Source: Pontiellaceae bacterium | GTDB lineage: Bacteria; Verrucomicrobiota; Kiritimatiellia; Kiritimatiellales; Pontiellaceae | Direction of reading: 5' to 3' | DNA: 64,000 nucleotides | Assembly: GCA_016937035.1 (NCBI GenBank) | Contig: JAFGWS010000138.1 | Location: 36,047-100,046, forward strand | Shown: in pieces, positions 42,116 to 51,601 of the stretch | Numbering within the stretch: the stretch's first letter is position 1 | How the letters are laid out: each line of letters opens with the position of its first letter | Translations under genes and position numbers: made by a program | Notes under the pieces: model-generated | Database searches by the model: none | The model's input: only the letters and a program-made list of their open reading frames with translations | What the model was told of the DNA's origin: nothing

Positions 42116-42216
42116 GGGGTCAAATATGCGGTTTCATCGGTATTTAAGCGAGGTCAAAAAAGGCTTTATATTTTCCGGCTTTTGGAAATAATGGAGTCCA
42201 ATCATTTAGGAATCAC

Positions 42217-44757
42217 ATGCGCTCTATTTGTTGTGCCATTTTGTTGTCTGCGATCTGCTTTTCAGCGGTTGCGCAGGAGTCTGTTTCACCCGTTATGACG
42301 GAGCGTTTTCCGAGTATCCGCGCATCGCTGGAGGATGGGTTCTATTCGCTGGCGGAGTATCAGGTGCAGGAGGTTTTGCGCGGTGAGCCGGATGCCGCCG
42401 GCGAGAGGGAAGTCCGGCTGCTGCTGGCTCGTGCGCTGTGGGGACAGAAGCGGTATGTGGATCTGCTGCAGGCGCTGGACGGTGTGGATCGGTCTGCGGA
42501 GTCTGCGTATTGGCGGGCACGCGCATTCTATGGGCTGAAGCAGTATGACGATGCGCTGGAAGTGATTGCCGGCGCGGAGCAGGATGGTTTTTCGGAGGAA
42601 CCATGGGGCTCTTCCATGCTGCGGCTTAAGGGGCGTGTGCAGGAAGAGACGGGCCGACTGGAGGAGGCCGTGGCGAGCTATTCGCTTTTTGCGCAGACCT
42701 TCACGAATCATATTGAGCGGGTGGATAATCAGTTTGATTTGGCGGCAACGTATCAGTTGATTGGAAAGACGGCGGATGCGATCGGCGTTTATGAGGCCTT
42801 GACTGCAGGCGGGGAAACTTCGGTGGTCTGGCGTGCAGAGCTCGAGCTTGGACGTACGTTACTGGCGGCTGGGGATGAGGAGAGTCTGAACCGTGCACGC
42901 ACGCTGTTGATGAAGCTGGGGGTCGAGCCCGAGGCGGGGCCCGCCATTCGGGTGGATGCCTATCTGGAGCTGGCTGCGTTGGAAAACCAGCTGGGTCAGG
43001 TTGAAATGGCTAAAGAAGTTTTGCAGCGGGCGATAGAGTTGGCCCCGGCTGCTCGACTGCGGGTACGGTTAAAACGCGAGTTGGCACAGCTTTGCCTGCT
43101 GCAGGGAGAGTTTGCCGAGGCGTTGAAGCTTTTAGAGGAGTGTCGAGCAGAGGCCCCGGATCAGCGGGTCTCCACAGAGCTTCAGTTGGAAAAGGCGGGG
43201 GCGTTGCTGCGGGCTGAGCGCTTCAGTGAGGCGGAACAGGCGTATCAGGTCTATTTAAATGTGGCCAGCGATCCGACCGGTGTGGCGCAGGCCTATTTGG
43301 GTCGTGCGCTGGCGCTGCTGGGCGGCGGACGTTATTCCGAGGCGGGGCTGTTGTTTGATAAAGCGGTGGAAACGCTCCCGAATGTTGATGAAAAAGCGGA
43401 TGCGCTCATCAAGGCTGGGGATGCCTATTTTCAGGCCCAGAAATTGGAAGAAGCCGAGCAGCGCTATCGCAGTTTTGTTCAGCAATATCCTGACCATTAT
43501 CATCTGTCCAATGCACAGTATAATCTGGGGTTGGTTTTGGAAAAAATCGGCCGAAGTGCGGATGCGATCGAGGTCTTTTCATCGGTAGAATTGGAGCATG
43601 CCGAGAGTTCGTTTGCGGGGAAGGCGGCACTCCGTATTGTGGATTTGATGCGGGCCGGTAAGCAGTGGGAAGAGGCGCTGATTAAGTATGACGAGATTGC
43701 GCAGACCTACACGAATGCGGCGACGGTGGCGCTCTGCCTGCACCAGCGCGGGGTTGTTCTATTTAATTATCTTCTGCGATATGATGAGGCGCAGGCGGCG
43801 TTTGAGACGGTTTTGAAAAATTATCCGGAGAGTGAGTATGCTGCGCAGGCGGCCTATATGCGCGGTGTCTGTCTTTATGCCCAAGGATATATAGACGAGG
43901 CGGTTGAGATATACAAAAAGTGTATCGAGGATTTTTCTGATTCCGAGTGGACCCCCGAGGTTTTGTTCCTGTTGGCGGAGCACTATTATAATCAGGGTAA
44001 TTATGCTGAAGCGGAAACTTGTTTTCTGCGCATATTCAGTGGTTTCAAAACGCACCGACTGGCCCCGGATGCACTCTGTTGGGCGGGGCGTGCGGCGGCC
44101 GCCGAGTCAAACTATGTGAAGGCGATTGAGCATTACAGAAGCGTCGAGGAAAACTATCCGGACGCCAAAATTCTTTCTCAGGTTCGCTTTGCGGAAGGCG
44201 ATGCGTTGAGTCAGCTGGGCCGCTTTTCGGAAGCGATTACGGTGTTCAATAGGATTCTGGAGAGTGGGTTGGACGATGAACTGCTGAATGCGGCATGGGG
44301 GCGCAAGGGCGATTGCCTTTTTTCGTTGGCCGATGAAAAGCCGGAGGGCTATGAGTCGGCGCTGAAGGCGTATCAGGCAATCTTGGATCGGCCTTCGGCG
44401 AGTGCGGAGATTAAGATGATGGCGGAATATAATGTGGGCCGCTGTCGGGAAAGTCTTAATACGCCCGATAAGGCATTTGCTAGTTATATGAATGTGGTGT
44501 ACCCGTTTCTTAAAGAATCGTCGGAGCGCACCCCGTCTGCCGTCATGTGGTTTACGCGTTCGGCCATGAAGGCAGCGGCAATCAAAGAGCGGCAGCAGGA
44601 ATGGGTAGAGGCTGTGAAAGTGTATGAACGGGTGGTTGAGGCACAGGTGCCGGCGCGCATTGAGGCGCTCAAACGCATCGAACGAATTCGGGCTGAAAAC
44701 TGGCTGCTTTTTCAACCGTCGGGAATGGGTGAACTGAGTGGCCGCAGCGCGATGTAA
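42217..44757 (+). CDS. large periplasmic TPR protein, first gene of an ExbBD/TonB-like operon
   Basis: 846 residues with a signal peptide (MRSICCAILLSAICFSAVAQ). Nearly the whole length is tetratricopeptide-like helical pairs with repeated A-x(3)-Y-x(6)-YP and alternating Ala/Leu/Tyr pattern (for example AEQRYRSFVQQYPDHYHLSN, AQAAFETVLKNYPESEYAAQ, EAVEIYKKCIEDFSDSEWTP). No enzymatic domain is visible. It resembles YbgF/BamD-type TPR scaffolds but is far longer. The stop is 12 bases before the ExbB-like ATG, so it belongs to the proton-channel operon and may be its periplasmic scaffold or load. Confidence 0.82.
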   Translation: MRSICCAILLSAICFSAVAQESVSPVMTERFPSIRASLEDGFYSLAEYQVQEVLRGEPDAAGEREVRLLLARALWGQKRYVDLLQALDGVDRSAESAYWRARAFYGLKQYDDALEVIAGAEQDGFSEEPWGSSMLRLKGRVQEETGRLEEAVASYSLFAQTFTNHIERVDNQFDLAATYQLIGKTADAIGVYEALTAGGETSVVWRAELELGRTLLAAGDEESLNRARTLLMKLGVEPEAGPAIRVDAYLELAALENQLGQVEMAKEVLQRAIELAPAARLRVRLKRELAQLCLLQGEFAEALKLLEECRAEAPDQRVSTELQLEKAGALLRAERFSEAEQAYQVYLNVASDPTGVAQAYLGRALALLGGGRYSEAGLLFDKAVETLPNVDEKADALIKAGDAYFQAQKLEEAEQRYRSFVQQYPDHYHLSNAQYNLGLVLEKIGRSADAIEVFSSVELEHAESSFAGKAALRIVDLMRAGKQWEEALIKYDEIAQTYTNAATVALCLHQRGVVLFNYLLRYDEAQAAFETVLKNYPESEYAAQAAYMRGVCLYAQGYIDEAVEIYKKCIEDFSDSEWTPEVLFLLAEHYYNQGNYAEAETCFLRIFSGFKTHRLAPDALCWAGRAAAAESNYVKAIEHYRSVEENYPDAKILSQVRFAEGDALSQLGRFSEAITVFNRILESGLDDELLNAAWGRKGDCLFSLADEKPEGYESALKAYQAILDRPSASAEIKMMAEYNVGRCRESLNTPDKAFASYMNVVYPFLKESSERTPSAVMWFTRSAMKAAAIKERQQEWVEAVKVYERVVEAQVPARIEALKRIERIRAENWLLFQPSGMGELSGRSAM

Positions 44758-44769
44758 TTGGAGGAGTTT

Positions 44770-45411
44770 ATGTGGAGCTTGATGGTTAACGGCGGAGCAT
44801 TAATGCTGCCGATTCTGATTTGCGGTGTGGGTGCGGTGTTGTTGTTTCTCGAACGGCTGTTTCACTTGCACCGTGCACGCATTCAGCAGGAGGATTTTCT
44901 GAATGGGATTTACACGGTAGTGAACCGCGGAAATATGGCTGAAGCGGTATCTATATGCGATCAAACTCCAGGGCCGGTAGCCCACATGGTGCGCATTGCA
45001 TTACTGCATGCCGACGAAGAACCCGAGGAGCTGAAGGAGACCATTACCAAAGCCGGCCTTAAAGAAATTCCTCGATTGGAGCGGAATATGGGCGGATTGC
45101 TGACCATTGCGCAGATTACTCCGTTGCTTGGACTGTTGGGAACGGTCGTGGGTTTGATCGGTGTCTTTATGTCGTTGGAGGCCAATGGGCCGTTGGTAGA
45201 GATTAGCGACCTTTCCGGCGGTATGTGGCGGGCGCTGGCGACGACCGCATACGGTTTGTCAGTTTCTATTCCTTCGTTTGCCGGATATAATTTTCTTCTG
45301 AGTCGGGTGGAGCGAATCACGCTCGATATGGAATATGCTGCCGAGGAGATTTATCGTTTTATCGTGCACAGTCGGACCAACGGCGGAACGGGGAAAAATG
45401 GACACGTTTGA
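44770..45411 (+). CDS. ExbB/TolQ/MotA-family proton channel subunit
   Basis: 213 residues from ATG 44770, preceded by GGAGGAG; an in-frame TTG at 44758 is less likely. Three membrane helices: MLPILICGVGAVLLFLERLF, then a pair around IAQITPLLGLLGTVVGLIGVF and WRALATTAYGLSVSIPSFAGY. The TPLLGLLGTVVG and LATTAYGL segments are the family signature (Thr residues line the proton path). It forms a pentamer around the ExbD-like dimer and uses the proton gradient. Overlaps the next gene by 14 bases. Confidence 0.93.
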   Translation: MWSLMVNGGALMLPILICGVGAVLLFLERLFHLHRARIQQEDFLNGIYTVVNRGNMAEAVSICDQTPGPVAHMVRIALLHADEEPEELKETITKAGLKEIPRLERNMGGLLTIAQITPLLGLLGTVVGLIGVFMSLEANGPLVEISDLSGGMWRALATTAYGLSVSIPSFAGYNFLLSRVERITLDMEYAAEEIYRFIVHSRTNGGTGKNGHV

Positions 45412-45862
45412 TCCTCACATTAAAAGTAAAGCGCTAAGGCGCTTTAAGCCGACACGAAGACGCGCTGGGAAGTTTTGTGTTGTAACGAGTTTTTTCGATG
45501 CCGCGCTCCTGCTGATTGCTTTTGATTTAGTGCTCTCTCCGTTGGTGCTCCAGCCAGGAATCAATATCCGTCTGCCGCAGACGACTTCGTTTAGCGGCGG
45601 GGCCCGTTTTGATTCAATGATTCTTTCTGTTCCGCGTGGCGGTGGGTACTTTTTTAACGACAAGCGCGTCGACCTCAATCGGTTAGCTGTGGAGTTGGAA
45701 AAAGCAGTTCGGGAACGTCCGGATGCGCCGTTGATTATTGAAGCCGATGAGTCGGTGCCGTGGGGACAGATTGTGGCCGCATGGGACGTTGCGGTGGAGG
45801 CGGGTGTCGGAGAAATCTCTCATGCCACAGAGATTGCTGCGGTCGAGGAGGTTGGGCCGTGA
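45398..45862 (+). CDS. ExbD/TolR-family proton channel subunit
   Basis: 154 residues from ATG 45398 (MDTFDPHIKSKALRR), which overlaps the ExbB-like gene. A cytoplasmic basic stretch (RRFKPTRRRAGK) precedes one membrane helix, TSFFDAALLLIAFDLVLSPLVLQ, with the essential proton-carrying Asp34 in SFFD. The periplasmic part has the usual INIRLPQT and DAPLIIEADESVPWGQIV motifs. A longer frame from 45335 lies wholly inside the ExbB-like gene and is not used. Its stop TGA overlaps the GTG of the next gene. Confidence 0.9.
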   Translation: MDTFDPHIKSKALRRFKPTRRRAGKFCVVTSFFDAALLLIAFDLVLSPLVLQPGINIRLPQTTSFSGGARFDSMILSVPRGGGYFFNDKRVDLNRLAVELEKAVRERPDAPLIIEADESVPWGQIVAAWDVAVEAGVGEISHATEIAAVEEVGP

Positions 45863-46596
45863 TTGACCTGCGGGGCAGGGGGGCGCTGATCGCCACAGGA
45901 ATTGCCGTGGGGTTGCACGTAGTTCTTTTTTTGGGTGTGCCGAAGACGGAAACGAGCGATTCAATGCTTCGTCGAAAGGCCCCTTTTACGGGATACAACG
46001 TTTTCCCGGCTACCGCAGATGATGTGCTTTCCGGCGTCAACGCCGTACGTGTTTTCAATTCGCCCGTCCATTTTTCATTGCCGACGTCGATGGGCTTCAG
46101 CCGGTTCCTAAAAATGAAAAGAGCCGAGGCTCGCACGTTCTTTGTGCCGCAGGTGGAACCGGCGGAGACCTTTCTTGATATGGAACTTCCGGTTCAGCCT
46201 ATACGCTCGGCGGAGGATTTTCATAAACTTCAGGTTTTAAGAGCCGACCGCTCGCTCGTTGTGCCCCCGATTAATACGGTATCGACGGGTATGGTTTTCC
46301 CGAAATGCTTTTTGATGGATGATGTGCTTCAGGATCGGTTGGCTGCCGATCCGGTTTTACCTGAAGAATTTAATCAGCCGGTTGAAAAGGCCTGGGAAAT
46401 TCTGGCGACGGTTCAGGTTACGGAAAGCGGAAGAGTGGAACACGTCTTTCTGGAACATCCGCTCGAGAATGCAGCGCTGAATCAGAAGATTCTTCAGTTT
46501 CTCTACGGTCTGCGTTTTAAACCCGGCGCTTCCATCGAAGCGAAGGCAAGAATTTATTCTCCGGAAGCGACCCTGTTGGAAGGAGCAGAATCATGA
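45859..46596 (+). CDS. TonB-like energy-transducing protein
   Basis: 245 residues from a GTG at 45859 overlapping the ExbD-like stop (GTGA). One N-terminal membrane helix (ALIATGIAVGLHVVLFLGV, with a His as in the TonB SHxxxH region), an extended periplasmic part without a Pro-Lys spacer, and a C-terminal TonB-type fold (WEILATVQVTESGRVEHVFLEHP, ALNQKILQFLYGLRFKPG). It would pass energy from the ExbB/ExbD motor across the periplasm. The short, non-proline-rich spacer is unlike classic TonB, so its partner may be the TPR protein or an unusual receptor. No TonB-dependent receptor gene lies nearby. Confidence 0.78.
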   Translation: MIDLRGRGALIATGIAVGLHVVLFLGVPKTETSDSMLRRKAPFTGYNVFPATADDVLSGVNAVRVFNSPVHFSLPTSMGFSRFLKMKRAEARTFFVPQVEPAETFLDMELPVQPIRSAEDFHKLQVLRADRSLVVPPINTVSTGMVFPKCFLMDDVLQDRLAADPVLPEEFNQPVEKAWEILATVQVTESGRVEHVFLEHPLENAALNQKILQFLYGLRFKPGASIEAKARIYSPEATLLEGAES

Positions 46597-46823
46597 TTGC
46601 GGTTCGGCTTGATGTTTTCTTTATGCTCATGGTTTCTGTTCCGCTCTTTGTGCTGACTGCGCTAATGATCTACTACAGCGTATTGTCGCGCCACCGTTCG
46701 AGCCATTCGCATGAGGCGATTTATTCCTGCGCCCACTGCGGCCATGTCTATGCCATTGCACGCCATCGTCCAATGGACCATTGCCCGCGCTGCGGAACCC
46801 TCAATGAGGCGGTTCGGACGTAG
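46593..46823 (+). CDS. small membrane protein with a C-terminal zinc ribbon
   Basis: 76 residues. One membrane helix (VFFMLMVSVPLFVLTALMIYYSVL), a short linker, then YSCAHCGHVYAIARHRPMDHCPRCG, two CxxC knuckles typical of a rubredoxin-like zinc ribbon, probably on the cytoplasmic side. Its ATG overlaps the TonB-like stop (ATGA), so it is the fifth gene of the TPR-ExbBD-TonB operon. Family not recognised. It may control assembly or activity of the motor, but this is a guess. Confidence 0.75.
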   Translation: MIAVRLDVFFMLMVSVPLFVLTALMIYYSVLSRHRSSHSHEAIYSCAHCGHVYAIARHRPMDHCPRCGTLNEAVRT

Positions 46824-46830
46824 TTTTCGG

Positions 46831-48441
46831 TTAGGTCAACGGGCCGCCGGGTTTGTCGTGAATGACGGTGTCGGCGGCGGTGGGGTCGGATTCGGGGTGA
46901 TCGGCCATGTAGTGCAGTCCGCGGCTCTCTTTGCGCTGTTCGGCGCAGCGGATAATCAGTTCGGCTACGTCGGCAATATTGCGCAGTTCCAACAGGTCGG
47001 AGGTGACGAGGTAGTCGCCGTAGTATTCCTTAATTTCCTGCCGCAGGTTGCGGATGCGCGCGCGGGCGCGCGCCAGCCGTCGATCGGTTCGGACGATACC
47101 GACATAGTCCCACATGGCGGTGCGCACTTCGTTCCAGTTATGCTCCACCACCACCGCTTCGTCGGAGGAGACGGCTTCGCCGCAGCGCCACGGAGGAATG
47201 GAGAGCTCTTCGTGCAGCTCCTTCCAGACCGATGCAATTTCGGCGGCGGTTTCGTGGCCGCAGACGAGCGCTTCGAGCAACGAGTTGCTGGCGAGGCGGT
47301 TGGCACCGTGCAGTCCGGTGCTGGCCACCTCGCCGCAGGCGTAGAGGCCGGGCAGCGCCGTTTTCCCGTTCACTTCGGCAATCACGCCGCCGCAGGAATA
47401 GTGCGCGGCCGGAACCACGGGAATGGGGTCCGTGGCCATGTTAATGCCGTAACGCAGGCAGGCGGCATAGAGATTGGGGAAACGCTCGCGCAGGAAGGAT
47501 TCGGGGCGGTGTGTGATGTCGAGATAGACATAGGGATCGCCGTGCTTCTTCATCACAAAGTCGATGGCGCGGGCGGTGACATCGCGCGTGGCGAGCGAGC
47601 CGCGCGGATCAAAGTCGGTCATGAACGCATTGCCGCGAATATCTTTAAGCTCTGCGCCTTCACCGCGTACGGCCTCGGAAATCAGGAACGATTTAGCTTG
47701 CGGATGATACAGGCAGGTGGGGTGAAACTGAACGAACTCCATGTTTCGGATCGGCAGGCCGGCGCGCCACGCCATGGCCACGCCGTCGCCGGTAGCAATG
47801 TCGGGGTTGGAGGTGTAGGGATACACCTTGCCGAGGCCGCCGGAGGCCAAAACCGTGCAAGTGGCGTGAATCGGCGCAATCTGGTTGGTGGTCTTGTTGA
47901 GAAAGTAAGCGCCGATGCAGCGGTTCGGTCCGGCGTGGCCGATCCAGCCGGTCGTGACGAGATCGATCGCCATCAGGTTTTCGCGGAGGGTGATGTTGGG
48001 TTGGCGGCGGGCCTGATCAATCATACCCTGCATCATGGCCTGGCCTGTAATGTCGCCGGAATGCAGAACACGCCGGTGTGAGTGGCCGCCCTCTTGACCG
48101 AGGTCATATTCGTTTTCAAGACCTCTGTGTTTTCGGCGGTCAAACTCGACGCCAAGCTGTTCGAGTTGAGCGATGCGCTCTTGTCCAGCTTCAACGATTT
48201 TGCGGACTACCTCGGGGTTGCTAAGGCCGTTCCCGGTGTTGAGCGTATCTTTAACGTGAGACATCACCGAATCGTCGGGGTCAATCACACAGGCGATGCC
48301 GCCCTGAGAATAAAAGCTGTTACATTCGGAGGCTTCCACCTTACTCGCCACCAGCACGCTTCCGTGTCGGCACAGCTCCAGCGCGGCCGTTAATCCGGCC
48401 AGTCCGCTGCCGATCACCAGAAAATCAAAAGTCTCTTCCAT
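46831..48441 (-). CDS. nadB: L-aspartate oxidase
   Basis: 536 residues from ATG 48441 (MEETFDFLVIGSGLAGLTAA); longer starts at 48462 or 48492 lack homology-like sequence. FAD-binding VIGSGLAGLTAAL, NSFYSQGGIACVIDPDDS, HSHRRVLHSGD-type VLHSGDITG and GANRLASNSLLEALVCG match NadB. It oxidises aspartate to iminoaspartate, first step of de novo NAD synthesis. NadD (56810) is also in this window, but nadA/nadC are not. Convergent with the zinc-ribbon gene, seven bases apart. Confidence 0.94.
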   Translation of the reverse strand: MEETFDFLVIGSGLAGLTAALELCRHGSVLVASKVEASECNSFYSQGGIACVIDPDDSVMSHVKDTLNTGNGLSNPEVVRKIVEAGQERIAQLEQLGVEFDRRKHRGLENEYDLGQEGGHSHRRVLHSGDITGQAMMQGMIDQARRQPNITLRENLMAIDLVTTGWIGHAGPNRCIGAYFLNKTTNQIAPIHATCTVLASGGLGKVYPYTSNPDIATGDGVAMAWRAGLPIRNMEFVQFHPTCLYHPQAKSFLISEAVRGEGAELKDIRGNAFMTDFDPRGSLATRDVTARAIDFVMKKHGDPYVYLDITHRPESFLRERFPNLYAACLRYGINMATDPIPVVPAAHYSCGGVIAEVNGKTALPGLYACGEVASTGLHGANRLASNSLLEALVCGHETAAEIASVWKELHEELSIPPWRCGEAVSSDEAVVVEHNWNEVRTAMWDYVGIVRTDRRLARARARIRNLRQEIKEYYGDYLVTSDLLELRNIADVAELIIRCAEQRKESRGLHYMADHPESDPTAADTVIHDKPGGPLT

Positions 48442-48532
48442 TACACCGTCCCGTTGATTCATGGGAGAGCACCATACGCCGCCGCGCAGCAAACATCAAT
48501 CATTTGGATAGACGATGAAAGGCTGCTTCGCT

Positions 48533-49615
48533 TTAGTTGTTCATCTGCTGTTTGATGCGCAGTTCGACATCGTGCTCATAGAGGGCGGTGAGGATTTCCT
48601 CGAGATCGCCTTCCATGACGCGGTCCAGTTTGTAGAGCGTCAGGTTGATGCGGTGATCCGTAAGGCGGTTCTGCGGATAGTTGTAGGTGCGGATTTTTTC
48701 CGAACGATCCCCTGATCCGACCATGGATTTGCGCTGCGAGGCCTCGACTTCGGCCTTTTTCCTCTGCTCCTCATCAAACAATTTGGCACGCAGTACCTTC
48801 ATCGCGGCGGCTTTGTTTTTGTGCTGCGATCGTTCGTCTTGGCATTGCACGACGACACCCGTCGGAATGTGGGTGATGCGGATGGCAGAGTCGGTGGTGT
48901 TGACGTGCTGTCCGCCCGCCCCGGAGGACCGGTAGGTGTCGATGCGCAGGTCTTCGGTGCGGATTTCGATGTCGACTTCTTCGGCTTCTGCCAAAACTGC
49001 GACCGTGGCGGCGGAGGTGTGTACACGGCCCTGAGTCTCGGTGGTTGGAACGCGCTGTACGCGGTGAGTCCCGCCTTCGTGTTTGAGCGTTTTGTAAACC
49101 TCTTCGCCTTCGACGGAGAAAGAGACTTCTTTGTAGCCGCCGGATTCGGAGGGGCTGACATCCATGACGGCGTATCTCCATCCTTTGGAATCAAAATAGC
49201 GGGTGTACATGCGGTAAAGGTCTCCACAGAAGATGCCCGCTTCATCGCCGCCGGTGCCGGCGCGGATTTCCATGATGACGTTGCGGCTATCGGTGGGGTC
49301 GGGCGGAATGAGTGCAATCATCATGTCGCGCTCGACCTGGGGTAGTTTTTCCTCAATCTCGGCCAGTTCCATTTCGGCCATTTCGCGCAGCTCGGCATCG
49401 GAGGCGGAATCACTCAGAATGGTTTCGCTCTCGGTTTTAGTGTCGATCAGCGTAAGCAGCTTTTGGGCGCATTCGGCCAACATTTTTTTGTGGGCGTACT
49501 CGCGCATGCATTCCCGCATTTTTTTGGGATCGGAAGAGACTTCCGGCTGCGACATGCGGGTTTCAAGTTTGCTGAGTTTAGTTTGGAGTTGTTCGAGATA
49601 GGTATGGTCGATCAT
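48533..49615 (-). CDS. prfA: peptide chain release factor 1
   Basis: 360 residues from ATG 49615 ([14 protein letters not shown]). The catalytic GGQ lies in [14 protein letters not shown], and the codon-recognising region reads [18 protein letters not shown], where PTT fits the PxT motif of RF1 (RF2 has SPF). It releases the peptide at UAA and UAG. In many bacteria prmC follows prfA; none is seen after it here. RpmE is encoded just upstream, on the same strand, separated by a terminator. Confidence 0.96.
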   Translation of the reverse strand: MIDHTYLEQLQTKLSKLETRMSQPEVSSDPKKMRECMREYAHKKMLAECAQKLLTLIDTKTESETILSDSASDAELREMAEMELAEIEEKLPQVERDMMIALIPPDPTDSRNVIMEIRAGTGGDEAGIFCGDLYRMYTRYFDSKGWRYAVMDVSPSESGGYKEVSFSVEGEEVYKTLKHEGGTHRVQRVPTTETQGRVHTSAATVAVLAEAEEVDIEIRTEDLRIDTYRSSGAGGQHVNTTDSAIRITHIPTGVVVQCQDERSQHKNKAAAMKVLRAKLFDEEQRKKAEVEASQRKSMVGSGDRSEKIRTYNYPQNRLTDHRINLTLYKLDRVMEGDLEEILTALYEHDVELRIKQQMNN

Positions 49616-49649
49616 GGGAAGGTACCGTTTGAGCGAATGATGCAGACGC

Positions 49650-49683
49650 AAAAAAGCCGAACCGGCGTGTGGCGGGTTCGGCC
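49650..49683 (-). terminator. rho-independent terminator between rpmE and prfA
   Basis: On the minus strand GCCGAACC pairs with GGTTCGGC (ends at 49682 and 49656), eleven-base loop, followed by TTTTTT. It ends rpmE transcription. Confidence 0.9.
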
Positions 49684-49701
49684 TTCCTCTAAAAGAAACG
49701 A

Positions 49702-49908
49702 CTAATACATGCCTTCTGCGAAACGCTTCTTAAAGCGGTCCACACGACCTTCCGTGTCGATCAGCTTGGCACTGCCCGTAAAGAACGGATGACAGTTGGA
49801 GCAGGTGTTGACGTGCATTTCCTTTACCGTCGAACGCGTTTTGATTTCATTGCCGCAAGCGCAACGCACCACCGCTTCGTTGTAATTAGGGTGAATATCT
49901 TTTTTCAT
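49702..49908 (-). CDS. rpmE: 50S ribosomal protein L31 (zinc-binding form)
   Basis: 68 residues from ATG 49908 ([19 protein letters not shown]); a preceding ATG at 49926 would add six residues but has a poorer site, whereas CACGAGGTTTTTT lies before the chosen start. The four cysteines in VRCACGNEI and [12 protein letters not shown] mark the zinc-containing (C+) L31 type. It is a bacterial large-subunit bridge protein. Confidence 0.95.
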   Translation of the reverse strand: MKKDIHPNYNEAVVRCACGNEIKTRSTVKEMHVNTCSNCHPFFTGSAKLIDTEGRVDRFKKRFAEGMY

Positions 49909-50005
49909 AAAAAACCTCGTGTTCAATTGGGAGCGTGGTTTTTAAACAAAGCGCGGCTGGGTGCGCAAGGTTAACTTTAGTTTTTTTAGAGGGAGGACTG
50001 GGGTA

Positions 50006-50953
50006 TCAGGTTGCCGGCGGAAGATCCTTTCGGCTGTAGCCGACTGCTGCAAGCACCTTGTCGGTGGTTTGAAAGTGACACTTTGCAGTTTCAAGCAATA
50101 TGTCGGGACCTTTATGGGCGACCAGCTTCTCCGCCTCTCGGCGTACTTTGTCGGACGCGCCTTTCGGAACTTCAAAACCATATTCTTTGCCCATTTTCCG
50201 CATAGCATAAATAAAGCCGGCCCGGGCCAGAATGGAAGCCGCTGCAACGGCGGGATCGGATTCCGCTTTCGTGCGCTGATCCAGTTTAATCTTTTTTCCT
50301 CTATCCATGAGCGCGCGCTCGATTTGGTGCGTGGGGCCGAATTTGTCGGAAAGCGCACGCGGGCAGTCGGGTACTTTCTCCAGCAGGTTTTCGATTGCAC
50401 GTGCGTGGCCCCAAGCCAGCATCTTATTCACGTTGCGGATTTTGGTGTACATTCGATTGTATGCGCGAGGACCGATAGTGACCATTGCACAGCGGTCACC
50501 CAATAGTTTCCGAATGTCGCGAGCCATGTTGATCGCTACGTTGTCTGAAGAAATCTTTTTACTGTCGCGCACACCCATCTCGCGCAGTTTTTCAACCAGC
50601 TCCTCATCCACATAAGCCGAAGCAATCACCAACGGGCCGAAAAAATCACCTTTGCCGCTCTCATCGATCCCCATGTGGGGTTGAAACGCCTCGGGGTCGA
50701 GGAGTTGTTCATAGCCGGTCACGACTTCTTTGATGATTTCCGGCTCGAGAGTGAAAGTAATCCATTCCTGCGCAGATTTCCCCTGAATCAATAGTTTTCC
50801 TGATTTGTACAGATTGATTCTGCAATTGGAGACGGATGCGGAAATTACGGTGTGGGGTACCTGGGTTTCTGTGTATTTGGTCTTCTTTAGTTCTTCGGTT
50901 AGAAGACGCTGTTGGTTTTTATCTAATTTATACGTAAAAGAGTTTGTATTCAT
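50006..50953 (-). CDS. rnhC: ribonuclease HIII
   Basis: 315 residues. The N-terminal TBP-like substrate-binding domain (about 1-85) precedes the type 2 RNase H core: MGIDESGKGDFFGPLVIAS (Asp-Glu), VRDSKKISSD, and KAESDPAVAAASILAR. GKGD in place of GRGS and the N-terminal domain mark HIII over HII. It degrades the RNA strand of RNA-DNA hybrids. Standing alone between rpmE and the polysaccharide locus, it is divergent from the latter. Confidence 0.93.
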   Translation of the reverse strand: MNTNSFTYKLDKNQQRLLTEELKKTKYTETQVPHTVISASVSNCRINLYKSGKLLIQGKSAQEWITFTLEPEIIKEVVTGYEQLLDPEAFQPHMGIDESGKGDFFGPLVIASAYVDEELVEKLREMGVRDSKKISSDNVAINMARDIRKLLGDRCAMVTIGPRAYNRMYTKIRNVNKMLAWGHARAIENLLEKVPDCPRALSDKFGPTHQIERALMDRGKKIKLDQRTKAESDPAVAAASILARAGFIYAMRKMGKEYGFEVPKGASDKVRREAEKLVAHKGPDILLETAKCHFQTTDKVLAAVGYSRKDLPPAT

Positions 50954-51062
50954 AATCCTTCTCGTGTTACATGTTGATCACGATTTAGCAGAGATGTGCG
51001 GTCGAATGGAAGGAACTTGTGTGAAATAAGCGCCTTGGCGAGATTTAAAGGGACGTAACCTT

Positions 51063-51524
51063 ATGTCAGACAGAGTACATATTGTAACAGCACTATTTGC
51101 GGCATTTGTCGCGGCAGGTGTTTGTGCTCAGGAAAGGTCTGCTGAGGTGGTGAAAGAGCAAAAACCTGTTTTGACGCACAAGTATGCTGCGGTTGTTTTT
51201 GCGAAGCGAGCCGGAATATTTGATGAGTATGTTGATTCCGATGCAACACTGTCTGATTGTGTTTCGTTTATGAATGAACAAGGGATTTTGTTCAGTCTTT
51301 CGGATGTGGTGAGCCAGAAAAAATTTACGAGCAAAGACTGTGCGCGTGTAATGGGACAGATGAGTCTGATTTTTCTTGGAGAAGCGAAACGCGAGTTTGG
51401 ATCGGTCGGTATGATAATGTTGCCGGATAATATTGATTCTTGGGAGCAATACTGCATAATCAACGGTGTTGAATATAAAGAGATGTATAAAAAGCTTGAG
51501 GCTGCAGTTGCTGGGTCCTCATGA
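51063..51524 (+). CDS. secreted hypothetical protein, polysaccharide locus
   Basis: 153 residues with a signal peptide (MSDRVHIVTALFAAFVAAGVCA). The mature part is mixed alpha/beta (TLSDCVSFMNEQGILFSLSD, TSKDCARVMGQMSLIFLGEA) with three cysteines. I do not recognise the family. AAAGGGACG lies before the ATG. It is the first of three unrecognised secreted genes in line with a beta-barrel, Wzc-like and Wza-like genes, so a role in exopolysaccharide assembly or export is inferred from position only. Confidence 0.6.
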   Translation: MSDRVHIVTALFAAFVAAGVCAQERSAEVVKEQKPVLTHKYAAVVFAKRAGIFDEYVDSDATLSDCVSFMNEQGILFSLSDVVSQKKFTSKDCARVMGQMSLIFLGEAKREFGSVGMIMLPDNIDSWEQYCIINGVEYKEMYKKLEAAVAGSS

Positions 51525-51601
51525 AATTATATGAATCATTTTCTTGAATTGGCGGTTTCTATCTGTTTTCTTAGGGCACAAGTGAATTAGGAGGTATGGT
51601 G

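Noticed and set aside
46711..48081. 456-codon plus-strand frame antisense to nadB
   Set aside because: Gly/Val/Phe-rich shadow of the GC-biased nadB frame; nadB has clear FAD and substrate motifs.
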